Part shown: piece after piece, positions 28,486 to 38,449 of the stretch
Numbering within the stretch: position 1 is the stretch's first letter
How the letters are laid out: each line of letters begins with the position of its first letter
From: Brevibacterium sp. UMB1308A
GTDB taxonomy: Bacteria; Actinomycetota; Actinomycetes; Actinomycetales; Brevibacteriaceae
DNA length: 64,000 nucleotides
NCBI RefSeq assembly: GCF_030230605.1
Contig: NZ_JASPDO010000009.1
Span: 1-64,000, forward strand
Direction: 5' to 3'
Program-made: the position numbers and the translations under genes
The notes under the pieces: generated by a model
Told to the model about the DNA's origin: nothing
Database searches by the model: none
What the model saw: the letters and a program-made list of their open reading frames with translations, nothing else

Positions 28486-28943
28486 GCCAGACCAAACCCA
28501 AGACGCTTGCGACTGCAGGTTTACTTGGGCTGGCACTTGCCTACGTGTTCAACTTCATGTGGGAATCCTACGGGCAAGTGTTGCCAGGAATCCCGTGGCT
28601 GGCAATCGTGGGAATGTTGATCCTTTCGGTTGTTCTTCTGGTTGTTGGCCTTCCCATTAAAAAGTGGAACGAAGGCGACCGTACCCGCGTCCTCGACCCG
28701 CTGAAAGCCGCTCGCGTGGCAATCATGGCTAAAGCCGCCGCGCTTGCCGGCGCGAGCCTCACCGGGTGGTACGCAGGAAGCGCGGTGTATTTGCTCACAA
28801 CCGGCGGTGGCGCACGCAGTTCTACCGGGGCTGGAATGCTTTTGGCAGTAGCCTCCGCAGCGGTTTTGATGATTGTGGGCCTTATCGTAGAGTCATACTG
28901 CCAATTGCCTCCCGATGACCCAGAAGGAACCGAACCGGCATGA
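28482..28943 (+). CDS. DUF3180 membrane protein
   Basis: A 153-residue protein with four membrane helices (about 10-28, 38-58, 80-105, 115-137), matching the actinobacterial DUF3180 family, which usually follows folK as it does here. Function unknown. It starts with an ATGA overlap with folBK and ends with one into the next gene, so it belongs to the same operon. Confidence 0.88.
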   Translation: MSQTKPKTLATAGLLGLALAYVFNFMWESYGQVLPGIPWLAIVGMLILSVVLLVVGLPIKKWNEGDRTRVLDPLKAARVAIMAKAAALAGASLTGWYAGSAVYLLTTGGGARSSTGAGMLLAVASAAVLMIVGLIVESYCQLPPDDPEGTEPA

Positions 28944-29404
28944 ATGATCAAATCGTTCAAGTAGACAGCAAACTGTTCTACGTGTGGCTGGTGAACGGTT
29001 TGTGGTTCGTTGTTGTTGCTGTTGTCGCGTGCGTGGTGGCAGCAGTTTTTCTTCCTTGGTGGGTTCCAGTCGCAGTTGGTGCTGCCGCTGTCATAGGAAT
29101 TGTCTGGTGGGTTATCGTTGCTTACCGTCAGGTGAAGAACTTGGGGTACGCAATCCGGGAAAATGACCTGCTCATCCAGCGAGGGATCATGTTCCGGAGC
29201 ACCACGGTCGTGCCCTTTGGGCGCATGCAGTTCGTCGACGTTTCCTCCGGGCCTGTGAGCCGTTTCTTTGGGTTGGCAACAGTGGAACTGCACACCGCCT
29301 CGGCGTCCTCAGACGCAACCATTCCAGGGTTGCCCGCTCAAGACGCAGACCACCTGCGCGAACTTCTGGCGCAGCGCGGTGAAACTCACCTGGCCGGATT
29401 GTGA
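28940..29404 (+). CDS. PH domain membrane protein (YdbS-like)
   Basis: A 154-residue protein with two adjacent helices (about 20-58) followed by a bacterial PH-like domain (bPH2/DUF304: ENDLLIQRGIMFRSTTVVPFGRMQFVDVSSGPVSRFFGLATVEL). Paired with the larger PH protein downstream, the arrangement matches the ydbS-ydbT pair of Bacillus, which has been linked to resistance to peptide antibiotics; that role is inferred only. Overlaps both neighbours by 4 bp. Confidence 0.9.
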   Translation: MNDQIVQVDSKLFYVWLVNGLWFVVVAVVACVVAAVFLPWWVPVAVGAAAVIGIVWWVIVAYRQVKNLGYAIRENDLLIQRGIMFRSTTVVPFGRMQFVDVSSGPVSRFFGLATVELHTASASSDATIPGLPAQDADHLRELLAQRGETHLAGL

Positions 29405-31137
29405 GGCCGCCGGTGTCACAGGAAAACCCAGACGCACAGAACGCCCCGGCCACAGAGAGAGACGCGCAGCCAGACCAGCTTGACTGGCGCCGAGTCCACC
29501 CCGCCACCCCGTTCCTCGACGTGGGATTGGGGCTGATCGCGCTCGTCGTGGCATTCGTGTCCTTCTCGTTCAACCAAGTTCAAGACCTTATTCAGCTTGT
29601 GGTCTTTGCGGTCGAACACGGAACGCTCGACTTTATTCTCAAGAACCTCGCCTGGTTGCTGGTAGGTGTGGCAGTTTTTGCTGGAGTTATTGCCCTCAAC
29701 TGGTGGTCGTGGCGGGTGCGTGCATACGCGATTGACCACAACGCGGTGTACTCGCGCTGGGGGATCCTTAACAAACAGTTGCGTAAAGCGCGCTTAGACC
29801 GTGTGCAGTCGATCGATATCCGGCAGCGGTTCATGGCACGGATCTTCGGAATGGCGGAACTCACTTTCGACGTCGCCGGTGGAGAAGGCTCGGAAGTCAC
29901 TATCAAGTTCCTCACCAAGAAGCAGGCCGAAGACCTGCGCGAAGACATGCTCGCGCAAGTCCGTGCCGTGAAGAATGAGAAACGTGCGCCTGCGGAACCA
30001 ACGGCCGAGGTCGCCCCGACTGGCCTCGCCCCCGAAGATATCCCCGCGCACAGTCCGCACACTGAGGCCCCGGAAACGACCTCGGCGGACCATGCAAAAG
30101 CCCATCGCCACGGTGCGCCTGCCGGAAGTCGCATCACGACAAGTCTGAGCACCGGGATTAGCACAGTTGCAGAAGACTTTACGGAAACCGTGGATTCCGT
30201 GCTCATGCCGTACCGCATTAAATCCAATGTGAGTGCCGACGGCCGGTTGCTCATGGTTCCGGCGCACCGCGTGATTCTTTCGCGGCTAGTTTCCGGGACG
30301 ACGCTTGCGTTGGTTCTCAGCGCGCTGGTGATCCTCGTGGCCATGGCCGTGATTGCGTTACTGCCCAACGCATCGTTCAGCTTCGGTGGGCTGGCCGGTT
30401 TTGTTGGTATCATCGCAGGTCTTGCCTCAGTGGTGAAAAAGGGTTTTGCTGAATCCAACTTTGCTGTGTCGATCACTGGTGACGGCCTGGCGATCACCTC
30501 CGGGCTGCTGGATACGCGCCGGAGCATGATCCCTTTGGACCGTATCCAGGCTGTCGAACTGACCCAGAGTATCTTGTGGCGACCATTTGGGTGGTGGCGT
30601 GCCACGTTCAACCTGGCCGGAACGTCTGAGGGCGACAAAGGCTCTGTTCTTCTTCCCGTGGGGACGCTCGATGAGGTGATGGTGCTTTTGGGGTTGGTGC
30701 TTCCCGACCCTGGAGTTCCTGAGGACATCCACGGTGGTGACCTGATCCGTGAAGCGGCGCTGAAGAAGTCCAAGGGTGAGCCGGTGGGGCCGGCCGCGCG
30801 CATGTTCACACACCAGCCTGCGTCGTCTAAGTGGCTGGACCCGATTTCATGGAAATCCAACGTGTTTGCTTTCACCGACACCATGCTTGTGGTGCGTAGG
30901 GGAGTGCTAGAGCGAACGGTTCAGCTGGTTCCGCACGCCCGTGTGCAGTCACTGGCGTTAGAGGAAGGGCCCCTCCAATCTGCCCTGGGGCTCAAGTCGA
31001 TCAGCATCCATTCCACCAGCGGGCCCGTTCACCCTCACATTTACCACTTCGATGGCGCTGATGGGCATGCACTGCTGAACGACTACGCAGAACGTACCGT
31101 GCGCGCGCGTCGTGTACTTGACGGAGTCGAAGCCTAG
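29401..31137 (+). CDS. PH domain membrane protein with three repeats (YdbT-like)
   Basis: A 578-residue protein containing three bPH2 segments. The first is about 100-180 (DHNAVYSRWGILNKQLRKARLDRVQSIDIRQ), the second about 355-440 (GDGLAITSGLLDTRRSMIPLDRIQAVEL) and the third about 485-570 (TDTMLVVRRGVLERTVQLVPHARVQSL). They are separated by pairs of membrane helices and a Pro/Ala/Glu-rich linker. The GTG at 29401 overlaps the previous stop (GTGA). Confidence 0.9.
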   Translation: MRPPVSQENPDAQNAPATERDAQPDQLDWRRVHPATPFLDVGLGLIALVVAFVSFSFNQVQDLIQLVVFAVEHGTLDFILKNLAWLLVGVAVFAGVIALNWWSWRVRAYAIDHNAVYSRWGILNKQLRKARLDRVQSIDIRQRFMARIFGMAELTFDVAGGEGSEVTIKFLTKKQAEDLREDMLAQVRAVKNEKRAPAEPTAEVAPTGLAPEDIPAHSPHTEAPETTSADHAKAHRHGAPAGSRITTSLSTGISTVAEDFTETVDSVLMPYRIKSNVSADGRLLMVPAHRVILSRLVSGTTLALVLSALVILVAMAVIALLPNASFSFGGLAGFVGIIAGLASVVKKGFAESNFAVSITGDGLAITSGLLDTRRSMIPLDRIQAVELTQSILWRPFGWWRATFNLAGTSEGDKGSVLLPVGTLDEVMVLLGLVLPDPGVPEDIHGGDLIREAALKKSKGEPVGPAARMFTHQPASSKWLDPISWKSNVFAFTDTMLVVRRGVLERTVQLVPHARVQSLALEEGPLQSALGLKSISIHSTSGPVHPHIYHFDGADGHALLNDYAERTVRARRVLDGVEA

Positions 31138-31145
31138 GAGGACAT

Positions 31146-32039
31146 ATGGACCAGACTCGCTTGGGCGTTGGCATCGTGGGGACCGGGCGCGTGGGTGCCG
31201 TGATGGGGCGCGCACTGCGCGAAGCCGGGCACGCGATCGTGGGGTGTACCGCCAGTTCTGAAGCCAGCCGTGACCGTGCTTCTGCCATGTTGCCTGACGT
31301 CCCCATTCTGGACGTAGAAACGGTGGTTGAGCGCAGCGAACTGGTGTTGTTCACGGTTCCAGATGACATCCTCCCGGAATTGGTGGCGGGGCTGGCTAAG
31401 TTGGGGAAGTTCAACTCGGGTCAGATTGTGGCCCACTGCGCGGGCCGGTATGGGACCGAGGTGTTAGAACCTTCCGGAGCCATCCCCCTTGCGTTGCACC
31501 CGTCTTTGTCGTTTACCGGAACGAGCATCGACTTACCACGTCTGCGCCAGGCAACGATCGCGGTAACGGCCCCCAAACCTGTTTTGCCGATTGGTCAGGC
31601 TCTGGTGGTGGAAATTGGGGCCGAGCCAGTGATCGTCGCCCCTGCGGACAGGCCGTTGTACCACGCAGCTATTTCACACGCGGCCAATCACACGGTAGTG
31701 ATCCTCAGCCAGGCGCTGGAACTGTTGGCCAGCGTGGGCCTAGAGAACCCGGCTCAGGTTCTGCACTCGCTTGTCGACGCGAGCGTGAACAACACTCTGC
31801 AGTCTGGTCCCAGTGCGCTCACCGGCCCGGTGTCTCGTGGAGACATCGGTACAGTCGAAGCACACCTGGGAGCCTTGGCCGAATTCAGCCTTGCACAGGA
31901 AGGCGTGGCGACCCGTGACACCTATGTGGCCTTGGCGCGCGCAACCGTTGCTCGTGCTCTCACAAACGGCACGATCACTGACACGCAAGCCACCGCCCTG
32001 TTGGACGTGCTGCAGGCGTCGAGCACAGATCCCAAATAG
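31146..32039 (+). CDS. Rossmann-fold DUF2520 protein
   Basis: A 297-residue protein with an N-terminal NAD(P)-binding motif (GIVGTGRVGAVMG) and a C-terminal helical DUF2520 domain (YHAAISHAANHTVVILSQALELL). The architecture resembles ketopantoate reductase or F420-dependent NADP reductase-like proteins. In many actinobacteria it stands beside panC, but no pan gene is present here. The ATG follows CTAGGAGGACAT, a strong ribosome-binding site. The biochemical function is unproven. Confidence 0.88.
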   Translation: MDQTRLGVGIVGTGRVGAVMGRALREAGHAIVGCTASSEASRDRASAMLPDVPILDVETVVERSELVLFTVPDDILPELVAGLAKLGKFNSGQIVAHCAGRYGTEVLEPSGAIPLALHPSLSFTGTSIDLPRLRQATIAVTAPKPVLPIGQALVVEIGAEPVIVAPADRPLYHAAISHAANHTVVILSQALELLASVGLENPAQVLHSLVDASVNNTLQSGPSALTGPVSRGDIGTVEAHLGALAEFSLAQEGVATRDTYVALARATVARALTNGTITDTQATALLDVLQASSTDPK

Positions 32040-32060
32040 GAGCTGAACATATAAACGCGG

Positions 32061-32066
32061 TAGCCT
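32061..32066 (+). promoter_or_regulatory. Leaderless -10 box for lysS
   Basis: TAGCCT lies exactly 6 nt before the lysS ATG at 32073, the spacing expected for a leaderless transcript. No ribosome-binding site is present between them. Confidence 0.5.
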
Positions 32067-32072
32067 AAGACC

Positions 32073-33575
32073 ATGCCTACCGATCACGAAGAACACCTCG
32101 ACCCTGAACAGTTGCGCATCCGCAAAGAAAAGCGTCAGCGCATGCTCGACGCAGGCGGTGAAGCGTACCCCGTTTCCGTTCCGCGCACTCACACTCTGCA
32201 GGAAATCCGCGAGGCGTATCCGCACCTGGAAGCCGGAGAAGAAACTGACGACCGCGCTGGCGTCGTTGGTCGCGTTGTGTTCTTCCGCAACACCGGAAAG
32301 CTCTGCTTTGTGACCCTGCAGTCTGGTGACGGCACCCGCTTGCAGGGAATGCTGTCCCTCGCCGAGGTGGGACAAGAAGCGCTGGACGCGTGGAAAGCTG
32401 ATGTCGACTTAGGTGACATTGTTTTCTTGGAAGGGCGCGTGATTTGCTCTAAGCGCGGCGAGCTTTCGATCTTTGCTTCCCGTTGGGAAATGGCGGCCAA
32501 AGCGATCCGTCCGTTGCCACCGCAGCACACTGAGCTGGGCGACGAAGGCCGTATGCGTCAGCGGTATTTGGACCTGATCATGCGCGAGGACGCACGCAAG
32601 ACGGTCCACATTCGTTCCGACGTGATGAAGTCGCTACGCAAAACATTCGACGAACGCGGGTTCCTTGAAATTGAAACCCCTATGTTGCAGACAATTCCAT
32701 CTGGTGCTGCCGCACGCCCATTCTCTACGCACATGAATGCGTACGACATGGAACTGTATTTGCGTATTGCTCCTGAACTTTTCCTCAAGCGCGCTGTTGT
32801 TGGCGGGTTGGAAAAGGTCTTTGAAATTAACCGCAACTTCCGAAATGAAGGTGCGGACTCTACACACTCTCCGGAATTCGCAATGCTTGAAGCATATGAA
32901 GCATATGGTGATTATTCGACAATCGGAGAATTGACGAAAAAGCTTATTCAAAATGCTGCGGTAGAAGCCACTGGCTCGCTGCAAGTGACTCTGGCTGACG
33001 GGACCGAATACGACTTCGGTGGCGAATGGGCCACGGTGAGCATGTACGAAACCCTGTCTGAAGAGTGCGGGGAAACCGTTACACCTGAAACCACAGTTGA
33101 CGAACTTCTGGCGATTGCCAAAAAGTGCAACATCGACGTGGAAGGTGTTTTCCGAGGGCACGGGAAGCTCGTGGAAGAAATGTGGGAGCACTTCTACCAA
33201 GATAAGCTGTGGGAGCCCACCTTTGTCACAGACTTCCCGGTTGACACCTCGCCCTTGGTCCGTGAACACCGCTCAAAGCCTGGGGTTGTTGAGAAATGGG
33301 ACCTCTACGTGCGTGGGTTCGAGCTGGCTACCGGATACTCAGAGTTGGTAGACCCCGTTATCCAGCGGGAACGCTTTGAAGTGCAGACGCGTAACGCCGC
33401 AAAGGGTGACGACGAAGCGATGCCTTTGGACGAAGACTTCCTCACCGCGATGGAGTTTGGAATGCCCCCATCAGGTGGAATGGGAATGGGAATCGACCGG
33501 CTTCTCATGGCTCTTACTGGATTGGGAATTCGTGAAACAATTCTTTTCCCGCTTGTGAAGCCAATTGAAAATTAA
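32073..33575 (+). CDS. lysS: Lysine--tRNA ligase, class II
   Basis: A 500-residue cytoplasmic class II synthetase. An N-terminal OB-fold anticodon-binding domain ([30 protein letters not shown]) is followed by the catalytic core. Motif 1 is around [10 protein letters not shown], motif 2 around [24 protein letters not shown], and motif 3 [15 protein letters not shown] at the C-terminus. Full length. The stop is followed by the leaderless promoter of the next small gene. Confidence 0.98.
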   Translation: MPTDHEEHLDPEQLRIRKEKRQRMLDAGGEAYPVSVPRTHTLQEIREAYPHLEAGEETDDRAGVVGRVVFFRNTGKLCFVTLQSGDGTRLQGMLSLAEVGQEALDAWKADVDLGDIVFLEGRVICSKRGELSIFASRWEMAAKAIRPLPPQHTELGDEGRMRQRYLDLIMREDARKTVHIRSDVMKSLRKTFDERGFLEIETPMLQTIPSGAAARPFSTHMNAYDMELYLRIAPELFLKRAVVGGLEKVFEINRNFRNEGADSTHSPEFAMLEAYEAYGDYSTIGELTKKLIQNAAVEATGSLQVTLADGTEYDFGGEWATVSMYETLSEECGETVTPETTVDELLAIAKKCNIDVEGVFRGHGKLVEEMWEHFYQDKLWEPTFVTDFPVDTSPLVREHRSKPGVVEKWDLYVRGFELATGYSELVDPVIQRERFEVQTRNAAKGDDEAMPLDEDFLTAMEFGMPPSGGMGMGIDRLLMALTGLGIRETILFPLVKPIEN

Positions 33576-33609
33576 TGATTACTGAAAGTAATGACATTAG
33601 CCCGAACGC

Positions 33610-33615
33610 TAGGAT
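33610..33615 (+). promoter_or_regulatory. Leaderless -10 box for the small membrane protein gene
   Basis: TAGGAT ends 5 nt before the GTG at 33621, so transcription should start at or near the start codon. Confidence 0.45.
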
Positions 33616-33620
33616 AGATA

Positions 33621-33854
33621 GTGGAATACGTTAAAGTATTGCTTCCTTCGATCGTTGTCGGATTGATTTTTTGGTATGTGCTTCGTGCCATTATTCGATC
33701 AGACAGCATCGAACGTAAACAAATGGACAAGTATTACGCTCAGCTAGCTGAATCCGAAGGGGCTTCGACGGCGCGGCCGGGATCCCACAACGATCAGGTT
33801 GACCAAGCGGAAGGTGGCTCACATGGCACGCACGATGAAGGTCGTTCTCACTGA
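33621..33854 (+). CDS. Small single-helix membrane protein
   Basis: A 77-residue protein with one N-terminal membrane helix (VKVLLPSIVVGLIFWYVLRAII) and a hydrophilic C-terminal tail rich in Gln, His and Gly. GTG start behind a -10-like box. It overlaps lsr2 by 32 bp in another frame. I do not recognise a family; similar small helix proteins sit before lsr2 in some relatives. Coding status rests on the promoter, the helix and the position. Confidence 0.6.
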   Translation: MEYVKVLLPSIVVGLIFWYVLRAIIRSDSIERKQMDKYYAQLAESEGASTARPGSHNDQVDQAEGGSHGTHDEGRSH

Positions 33855-34146
33855 CGACATCGACGGAACTCCCGCAGACGAAACCATCGAATTTTCGATT
33901 GACGGAAATCACTACGAGATTGAACTGAACAGCGACAACGCGGCTAAGTTCCGCGGTGCTTTTGAACCGTATGTTTCTAAGGCCCGTCGCGTCGCTGGTT
34001 CACGCACTCCTAAGAAGAAGGCATCGTCCAGCCGCGTCGATGCGACCAAGGTCAGGGACTGGGCACGCGACAACGGGTTCGAAGTTTCAGCGCGCGGTCG
34101 TCTATCGAGTGAAGTGATCGAAGCATACGAGAAGTCACTGGCCTAA
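33823..34146 (+). CDS. lsr2: Nucleoid-associated protein Lsr2
   Basis: A 107-residue Lsr2, the actinobacterial H-NS-like protein that bridges DNA and silences A/T-rich, often foreign, genes. The N-terminal dimerisation part (MARTMKVVLTDDIDGTPADETIEFSIDG) is followed by a basic linker and the C-terminal DNA-binding part VRDWARDNGFEVSARGRLSSEVIEAY, whose RGR is the minor-groove motif. The ATG follows GGAAGGTGG. It may silence the lower-G+C cas operon, but that is inference. Confidence 0.97.
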   Translation: MARTMKVVLTDDIDGTPADETIEFSIDGNHYEIELNSDNAAKFRGAFEPYVSKARRVAGSRTPKKKASSSRVDATKVRDWARDNGFEVSARGRLSSEVIEAYEKSLA

Positions 34147-34177
34147 CAACCTCATAAGCCGTCTAGGATCCACAGAA

Positions 34178-34215
34178 TTTCGCCATCAGCCGAACTGTTT
34201 CGGCTGATGGCGAAA
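34178..34215. terminator. 17-bp perfect hairpin between lsr2 and clpC
   Basis: Arms 34178-34194 (TTTCGCCATCAGCCGAA) and 34199-34215 are exact reverse complements around a 4-nt loop, 31 nt after the lsr2 stop. No T-run follows, so it is either a U-tract-less terminator, common in actinobacteria, or an operator or attenuator for clpC, whose start is 61 nt downstream. Confidence 0.6.
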
Positions 34216-34276
34216 CTGCAAATAAAACACTGGCCCGCATGGTTACAGTCTTAGAAATCCAGAAATAGGAGGGCAA

Positions 34277-36889
34277 ATGTTTGAACGGTTTACAGATCGT
34301 GCCCGTCGAGTCATCGTGCTGGCACAGGAAGAAGCCAAGCTTCTTAAGCACAACTACATCGGAACCGAACACATTCTTTTGGGGCTCATCCACGAAGGTG
34401 AAGGGATCGCTGCCAAAGCGCTCGAAGGAATGGACATTTCCCTCGAGGGTGTACGTGAACAGGTAGTCGACATCATTGGTGAGGGCCAGCAGGCTCCTAC
34501 CGGTCACATTCCTTTTACCCCGCGTGCAAAGAAAGTGTTGGAGCTCAGCCTGCGGGAAGCCCTGCAGTTGGGACACACCTACATCGGTACCGAGCACATT
34601 CTTTTGGGCCTCATTCGCGAAGGTGAAGGCGTTGCCGCTCAGGTACTCGTGAAGCTGGGCGCCGACCTCGGCCGTGTGCGCCAGGAAGTTATCAAGCTCA
34701 TTTCCGGTTACCAGGGCAAGGAACCCGCTTCCACCGGTGCGCGTGAAGAAGGCACGCCGTCTGGTTCGCTGGTGCTTGACCAGTTTGGGCGCAACCTCAC
34801 CGCCGCTGCACGGGAAGGCAAGCTGGACCCGGTCATTGGGCGTGAAGAGCAGATGGAACGCGTCATGCAGGTGCTGTCGCGTAGGACCAAGAACAACCCG
34901 GTTCTCATCGGTGAACCCGGTGTAGGTAAGACGGCGGTTGTCGAAGGTCTCGCGCAGGCGATCGTGGCCGGTGACGTTCCTGAAACACTCAAAGACAAGC
35001 AGCTGTACACCTTGGACCTCGGTTCACTGGTGGCTGGTTCGCGTTACCGCGGTGACTTTGAAGAGCGCCTGAAGAAGGTCCTCAAGGAAATCCGTACTCG
35101 CGGGGACATCGTCCTGTTCATTGACGAAATCCACACCCTGGTGGGTGCGGGTGCAGCCGAAGGTGCGATTGACGCCGCCTCGATCCTGAAGCCCATGTTG
35201 GCCCGTGGGGAACTCCAAACAATTGGTGCCACCACGTTGGACGAGTACCGCAAGAACATCGAGAAGGACGCGGCTCTGGAACGTCGTTTCCAGCCTATCC
35301 AGGTGCCAGAACCTACGCTCGATATCGCAGTTCAGATTCTGCGTGGTCTGCGTGACCAGTACGAAAACCACCACAAGGTGACCATCACCGACGGTGCGTT
35401 GGAAGCTGCAGTCAACCTTTCTGACCGCTACATCAACGACCGCTACCTGCCGGACAAGGCGATTGACCTCATTGACGAAGCTGGTGCCAAACTGCGCATC
35501 ACCCGCATGAGTGAACCGCAGGAAATCAAGGATCTCAACGAGAAGATCGCACAAGCTCGCAAGCGTAAAGAAGTTGCGATCGACAAGCAGAACTTTGAGC
35601 TTGCAGCTGATGAGCGCAACACGGAAATGGAGCTCACTAAGGAACGCGACAAGGCCGAAAAAGCGTGGCGTTCAGGTGCTAAGGGTGGCGGAGCGATCGT
35701 TGACGAAGAGCTGATCGCTGAAGTTCTGGCTAAGGCCACCGGCATCCCTGTGTTCAAGTTGACGGAAGAAGAGTCGTCGCGTCTTCTGCGCATGGAAGAC
35801 GAACTGCACAAGCGCATTATTGGTCAGAACGATGCGATCAAGTCGGTGTCGCGGGCAATCCGCCGTACGCGTGCTGGGCTGAAAGACCCCAAGCGTCCGT
35901 CCGGTTCGTTCATCTTCGCCGGTCCTACCGGTGTGGGTAAGACGGAGCTCGCTAAGGCACTCGCTGAGTTCTTGTTCGGTGACGAGTCCGCGCTCATCAG
36001 CCTGGACATGAGTGAGTTCTCTGAGAAGCACACTGTGTCGCGTCTGTTCGGTTCGCCTCCGGGATACGTGGGATACGAAGAAGGTGGGCAGCTCACAGAG
36101 AAGGTGCGCCGCCGTCCATTCTCAATCGTGCTGTTTGACGAGGTTGAAAAGGCCCACGCGGACATCTTCAACTCGTTGCTACAGATCCTGGAAGACGGTC
36201 GTTTGACCGACTCGCAGGGTCGTGAGGTGGACTTCAAGAACACCATCATCATCATGACCACGAACCTGGGTACGCGCGACATCAACCGTGGAACCCCCAT
36301 GGGCTTCCAGGCTGACAACGACACGTCAACCAGCTACGACCGTATGAAGCAAAAGGTCAACGAAGAGCTCAAGCAGCACTTCCGTCCTGAGTTCCTCAAC
36401 CGTGTCGACGACACGATTGTGTTCCCACAGCTCCAGAAGGACGAAATCGTCAAGATTGTGGACCTGTTCCTGACTCGCCTGGACACGCGTCTGGCCGATC
36501 AGGGCATGAGCATCGAGGTGTCTGCCGACGCCAAGAACGCTCTTGCGGACCGTGGGTTCGACCCAGTTCTGGGTGCACGTCCTCTGCGTCGCACCATCCA
36601 ACAGGACATCGAAGATCCACTGTCGGAAAAGATCCTGTTCAACGAGTTGCACTCGGGACAGCGCATCTACGTGGATGTGGAAGGCGAAGGGCCTCTGGCC
36701 ACGTTCACCTTCCGCGGTGAAATGGATGACCGTGTGCTGACACGTTCCAAGGACGAAGAAGACAACACGGGCGCGATTCCGGAAGCTGGTCTTGCGAACG
36801 AAGAGGCTGGCAAACCGGACGTCACGGACGACACTGACGGTGCAGGTGGAAAAGCGGTAGCACAGGCTAACCAAACCACCGAAGAGTAA
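34277..36889 (+). CDS. clpC: ATP-dependent Clp protease ATP-binding subunit ClpC
   Basis: An 870-residue Hsp100/ClpC unfoldase that feeds substrates to ClpP. Two N-terminal Clp repeat domains ([16 protein letters not shown] and [15 protein letters not shown]), AAA-1 with Walker A GEPGVGKT, a middle domain with a UVR-like helix pair ([23 protein letters not shown]), and AAA-2 with GPTGVGKT and the [16 protein letters not shown] pore segment. The C-terminal tail is acidic and Gly/Asp-rich. The start is preceded by ATAGGAGGG. Probably transcribed from its own promoter after the 34178-34215 hairpin. Confidence 0.98.
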   Translation: MFERFTDRARRVIVLAQEEAKLLKHNYIGTEHILLGLIHEGEGIAAKALEGMDISLEGVREQVVDIIGEGQQAPTGHIPFTPRAKKVLELSLREALQLGHTYIGTEHILLGLIREGEGVAAQVLVKLGADLGRVRQEVIKLISGYQGKEPASTGAREEGTPSGSLVLDQFGRNLTAAAREGKLDPVIGREEQMERVMQVLSRRTKNNPVLIGEPGVGKTAVVEGLAQAIVAGDVPETLKDKQLYTLDLGSLVAGSRYRGDFEERLKKVLKEIRTRGDIVLFIDEIHTLVGAGAAEGAIDAASILKPMLARGELQTIGATTLDEYRKNIEKDAALERRFQPIQVPEPTLDIAVQILRGLRDQYENHHKVTITDGALEAAVNLSDRYINDRYLPDKAIDLIDEAGAKLRITRMSEPQEIKDLNEKIAQARKRKEVAIDKQNFELAADERNTEMELTKERDKAEKAWRSGAKGGGAIVDEELIAEVLAKATGIPVFKLTEEESSRLLRMEDELHKRIIGQNDAIKSVSRAIRRTRAGLKDPKRPSGSFIFAGPTGVGKTELAKALAEFLFGDESALISLDMSEFSEKHTVSRLFGSPPGYVGYEEGGQLTEKVRRRPFSIVLFDEVEKAHADIFNSLLQILEDGRLTDSQGREVDFKNTIIIMTTNLGTRDINRGTPMGFQADNDTSTSYDRMKQKVNEELKQHFRPEFLNRVDDTIVFPQLQKDEIVKIVDLFLTRLDTRLADQGMSIEVSADAKNALADRGFDPVLGARPLRRTIQQDIEDPLSEKILFNELHSGQRIYVDVEGEGPLATFTFRGEMDDRVLTRSKDEEDNTGAIPEAGLANEEAGKPDVTDDTDGAGGKAVAQANQTTEE

Positions 36890-36908
36890 GAGGATCTAGC
36901 ATTGGTGT

Positions 36909-37499
36909 GTGACTTCTTCTGAACCCACCAAGCTAGAACCTCACGGTGCGGGCGACGGCCAACGATGCCAGCAACTGGAGTCCGGTTTGCTCATCAGGCC
37001 GGCCCGCACCTCGGACGTGGCCGCTATCCGGGCACTGTGCCAGCCGCTCATTGACGAACGGATCCTGGTGCCCAAAGACCACGTGAACTACTTCGAGAAC
37101 ATTCAAGAGTTCATGGTGGTGACAGACCCCGACGGCACTTTGGCCGGCTGTGCCGCACTCCACGTGTTCTGGGAAGACTTGGCAGAGGTGAGGACAGTGG
37201 CAACCAGCGCTCAGTTCCGCCGCCGAGGTGTGGGTCGCGCGCTCATTGAGAGTCTCCTTCAGCGGGCAAAAGACCTGGGCGTCGACCGGGTGTTTTGTTT
37301 AACGTTCGAACGCGATTTCTTTGCTTCCGTGGGGTTTGAGCAGATCACGGGAACCCCAGTGTCTCCTGAAGTGTTCGCTGAACTGTTGCGTTCACAGGAC
37401 GAAGGTACGGCCGAATTCCTGGACTTGGCCCGGGTGAAACCCAACACGTTGGGCAACTACCGGATGATGATTTCACTGGGGCAGGCTGAGAACGCCTGA
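36909..37499 (+). CDS. Amino-acid N-acetyltransferase, GNAT type (ArgA-like)
   Basis: A 196-residue GNAT enzyme. Acetyl-CoA-binding motif A is RTVATSAQFRRRGVGRALIESLL. The C-terminal FLDLARVKPNTLGNYRMMI matches the short, kinase-domain-free N-acetylglutamate synthases of actinobacteria, so the first step of arginine synthesis is the likely role. GTG start at 36909, 20 bp after clpC; other GTGs at 36905 and 36907 are out of frame. Its 3' end overlaps mutY convergently by 27 bp. Confidence 0.85.
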   Translation: MTSSEPTKLEPHGAGDGQRCQQLESGLLIRPARTSDVAAIRALCQPLIDERILVPKDHVNYFENIQEFMVVTDPDGTLAGCAALHVFWEDLAEVRTVATSAQFRRRGVGRALIESLLQRAKDLGVDRVFCLTFERDFFASVGFEQITGTPVSPEVFAELLRSQDEGTAEFLDLARVKPNTLGNYRMMISLGQAENA

Positions 37500-38411
37500 G
37501 TTGCGGGCTGCTAGGCCGTCGCTCACCAGGTCATCGATGAGCCGGGCGATCCGGTCGTGTGTCCCCAAAGCTCGCACGCGGGTCAGGGACGAACCCACAG
37601 GCTCTGGAAGCTCTGTGATGACGCTGTCCTCAAAATCAGCGGCCGGAGCCGTAAAGTAGTCTTCTTGCAGTGCACAGCCTTGCACCGCGGACTCTTTAAG
37701 TACGGTCATGATGGCCCCGCGAAGCTGCCGGTCGGTGCCGTGCCACGCTTGGGTTTTGGGTCGGGCGCCGCTTTTTGGTTGCCCAGCTTTGAGCCATGCG
37801 CAGTGCTCCGCTAGTGGGCACTCGTGACACGAGGGGTTGCGGGACGTGCACACCAAAGCACCCAACTCCATGGCCGCGGCGTTGAACTCAACGTGGTGGT
37901 CCTTGGGGACGAACTGCCTGGCCCATGCGTGTTCTTTTTTGCTCAAGGCTGGTTTGGGGTGGTCAACGCCGGCGAACACCCGCGACAACACCCGCCGCAC
38001 GTTCACGTCGAGCACAATCGTGCGCTGACCAAAAGCAAACGACGCAACCGCGGCCGCCGTGTACGGTCCCACCCCGGGTAGGGCCAACAAGCCTTCTTCG
38101 GTGCGCGGAACCTCGCCGTCCCCAATCGCTCGGGCGCATTCCTGCAACCGCAATGCGCGCCGGGGGTAACCGAGCGAGCCCCAGGCGACTAACACCTCGG
38201 CGGTGGGGGCGTCAGCCAGCGCGCGGGGAGTGGGCCAGCGCTCCATCCACGCCCGCCACACCGGTTCCACTCGGCTCATGGGGGTCTGGTGGGACATGAT
38301 TTCAGAGACGAGCACCGCCCAGGCCGAGGTGTCCGCGGCTCTCCAGGGGAGGGGCCGCTGTGCGCTGGCGAACCAGTGAGTGAGCGCGCGAGCGACTTTT
38401 TGGTGTGTCAA
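37473..38411 (-). CDS. mutY: A/G-specific adenine glycosylase
   Basis: A 312-residue base-excision glycosylase that removes adenine mispaired with 8-oxoguanine. The catalytic Glu37 lies in SEIMSHQTPMSRV, the helix-hairpin-helix is LPGVGPYTAAAVASFAFG, and Asp135 is in IVLDVNVRRV. The iron-sulfur cluster cysteines are C188, C195, C198 and C204 (C-x6-C-x2-C-x5-C). The C-terminal NUDIX-like 8-oxoG-recognition domain is short or absent, as in other small actinobacterial MutY proteins. Divergent from the next gene by 38 bp. Confidence 0.95.
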   Translation of the reverse strand: MTHQKVARALTHWFASAQRPLPWRAADTSAWAVLVSEIMSHQTPMSRVEPVWRAWMERWPTPRALADAPTAEVLVAWGSLGYPRRALRLQECARAIGDGEVPRTEEGLLALPGVGPYTAAAVASFAFGQRTIVLDVNVRRVLSRVFAGVDHPKPALSKKEHAWARQFVPKDHHVEFNAAAMELGALVCTSRNPSCHECPLAEHCAWLKAGQPKSGARPKTQAWHGTDRQLRGAIMTVLKESAVQGCALQEDYFTAPAADFEDSVITELPEPVGSSLTRVRALGTHDRIARLIDDLVSDGLAARNSGVLSLPQ

Positions 38412-38436
38412 GGTTTAACATCTCCGGCTGGCGGTC

Positions 38437-38442
38437 TAGGCT
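38437..38442 (+). promoter_or_regulatory. Leaderless -10 box
   Basis: TAGGCT is 7 nt before the ATG at 38450, the same arrangement seen at lysS, malQ and other genes in this window. Confidence 0.45.
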
Positions 38443-38449
38443 TCAAGTG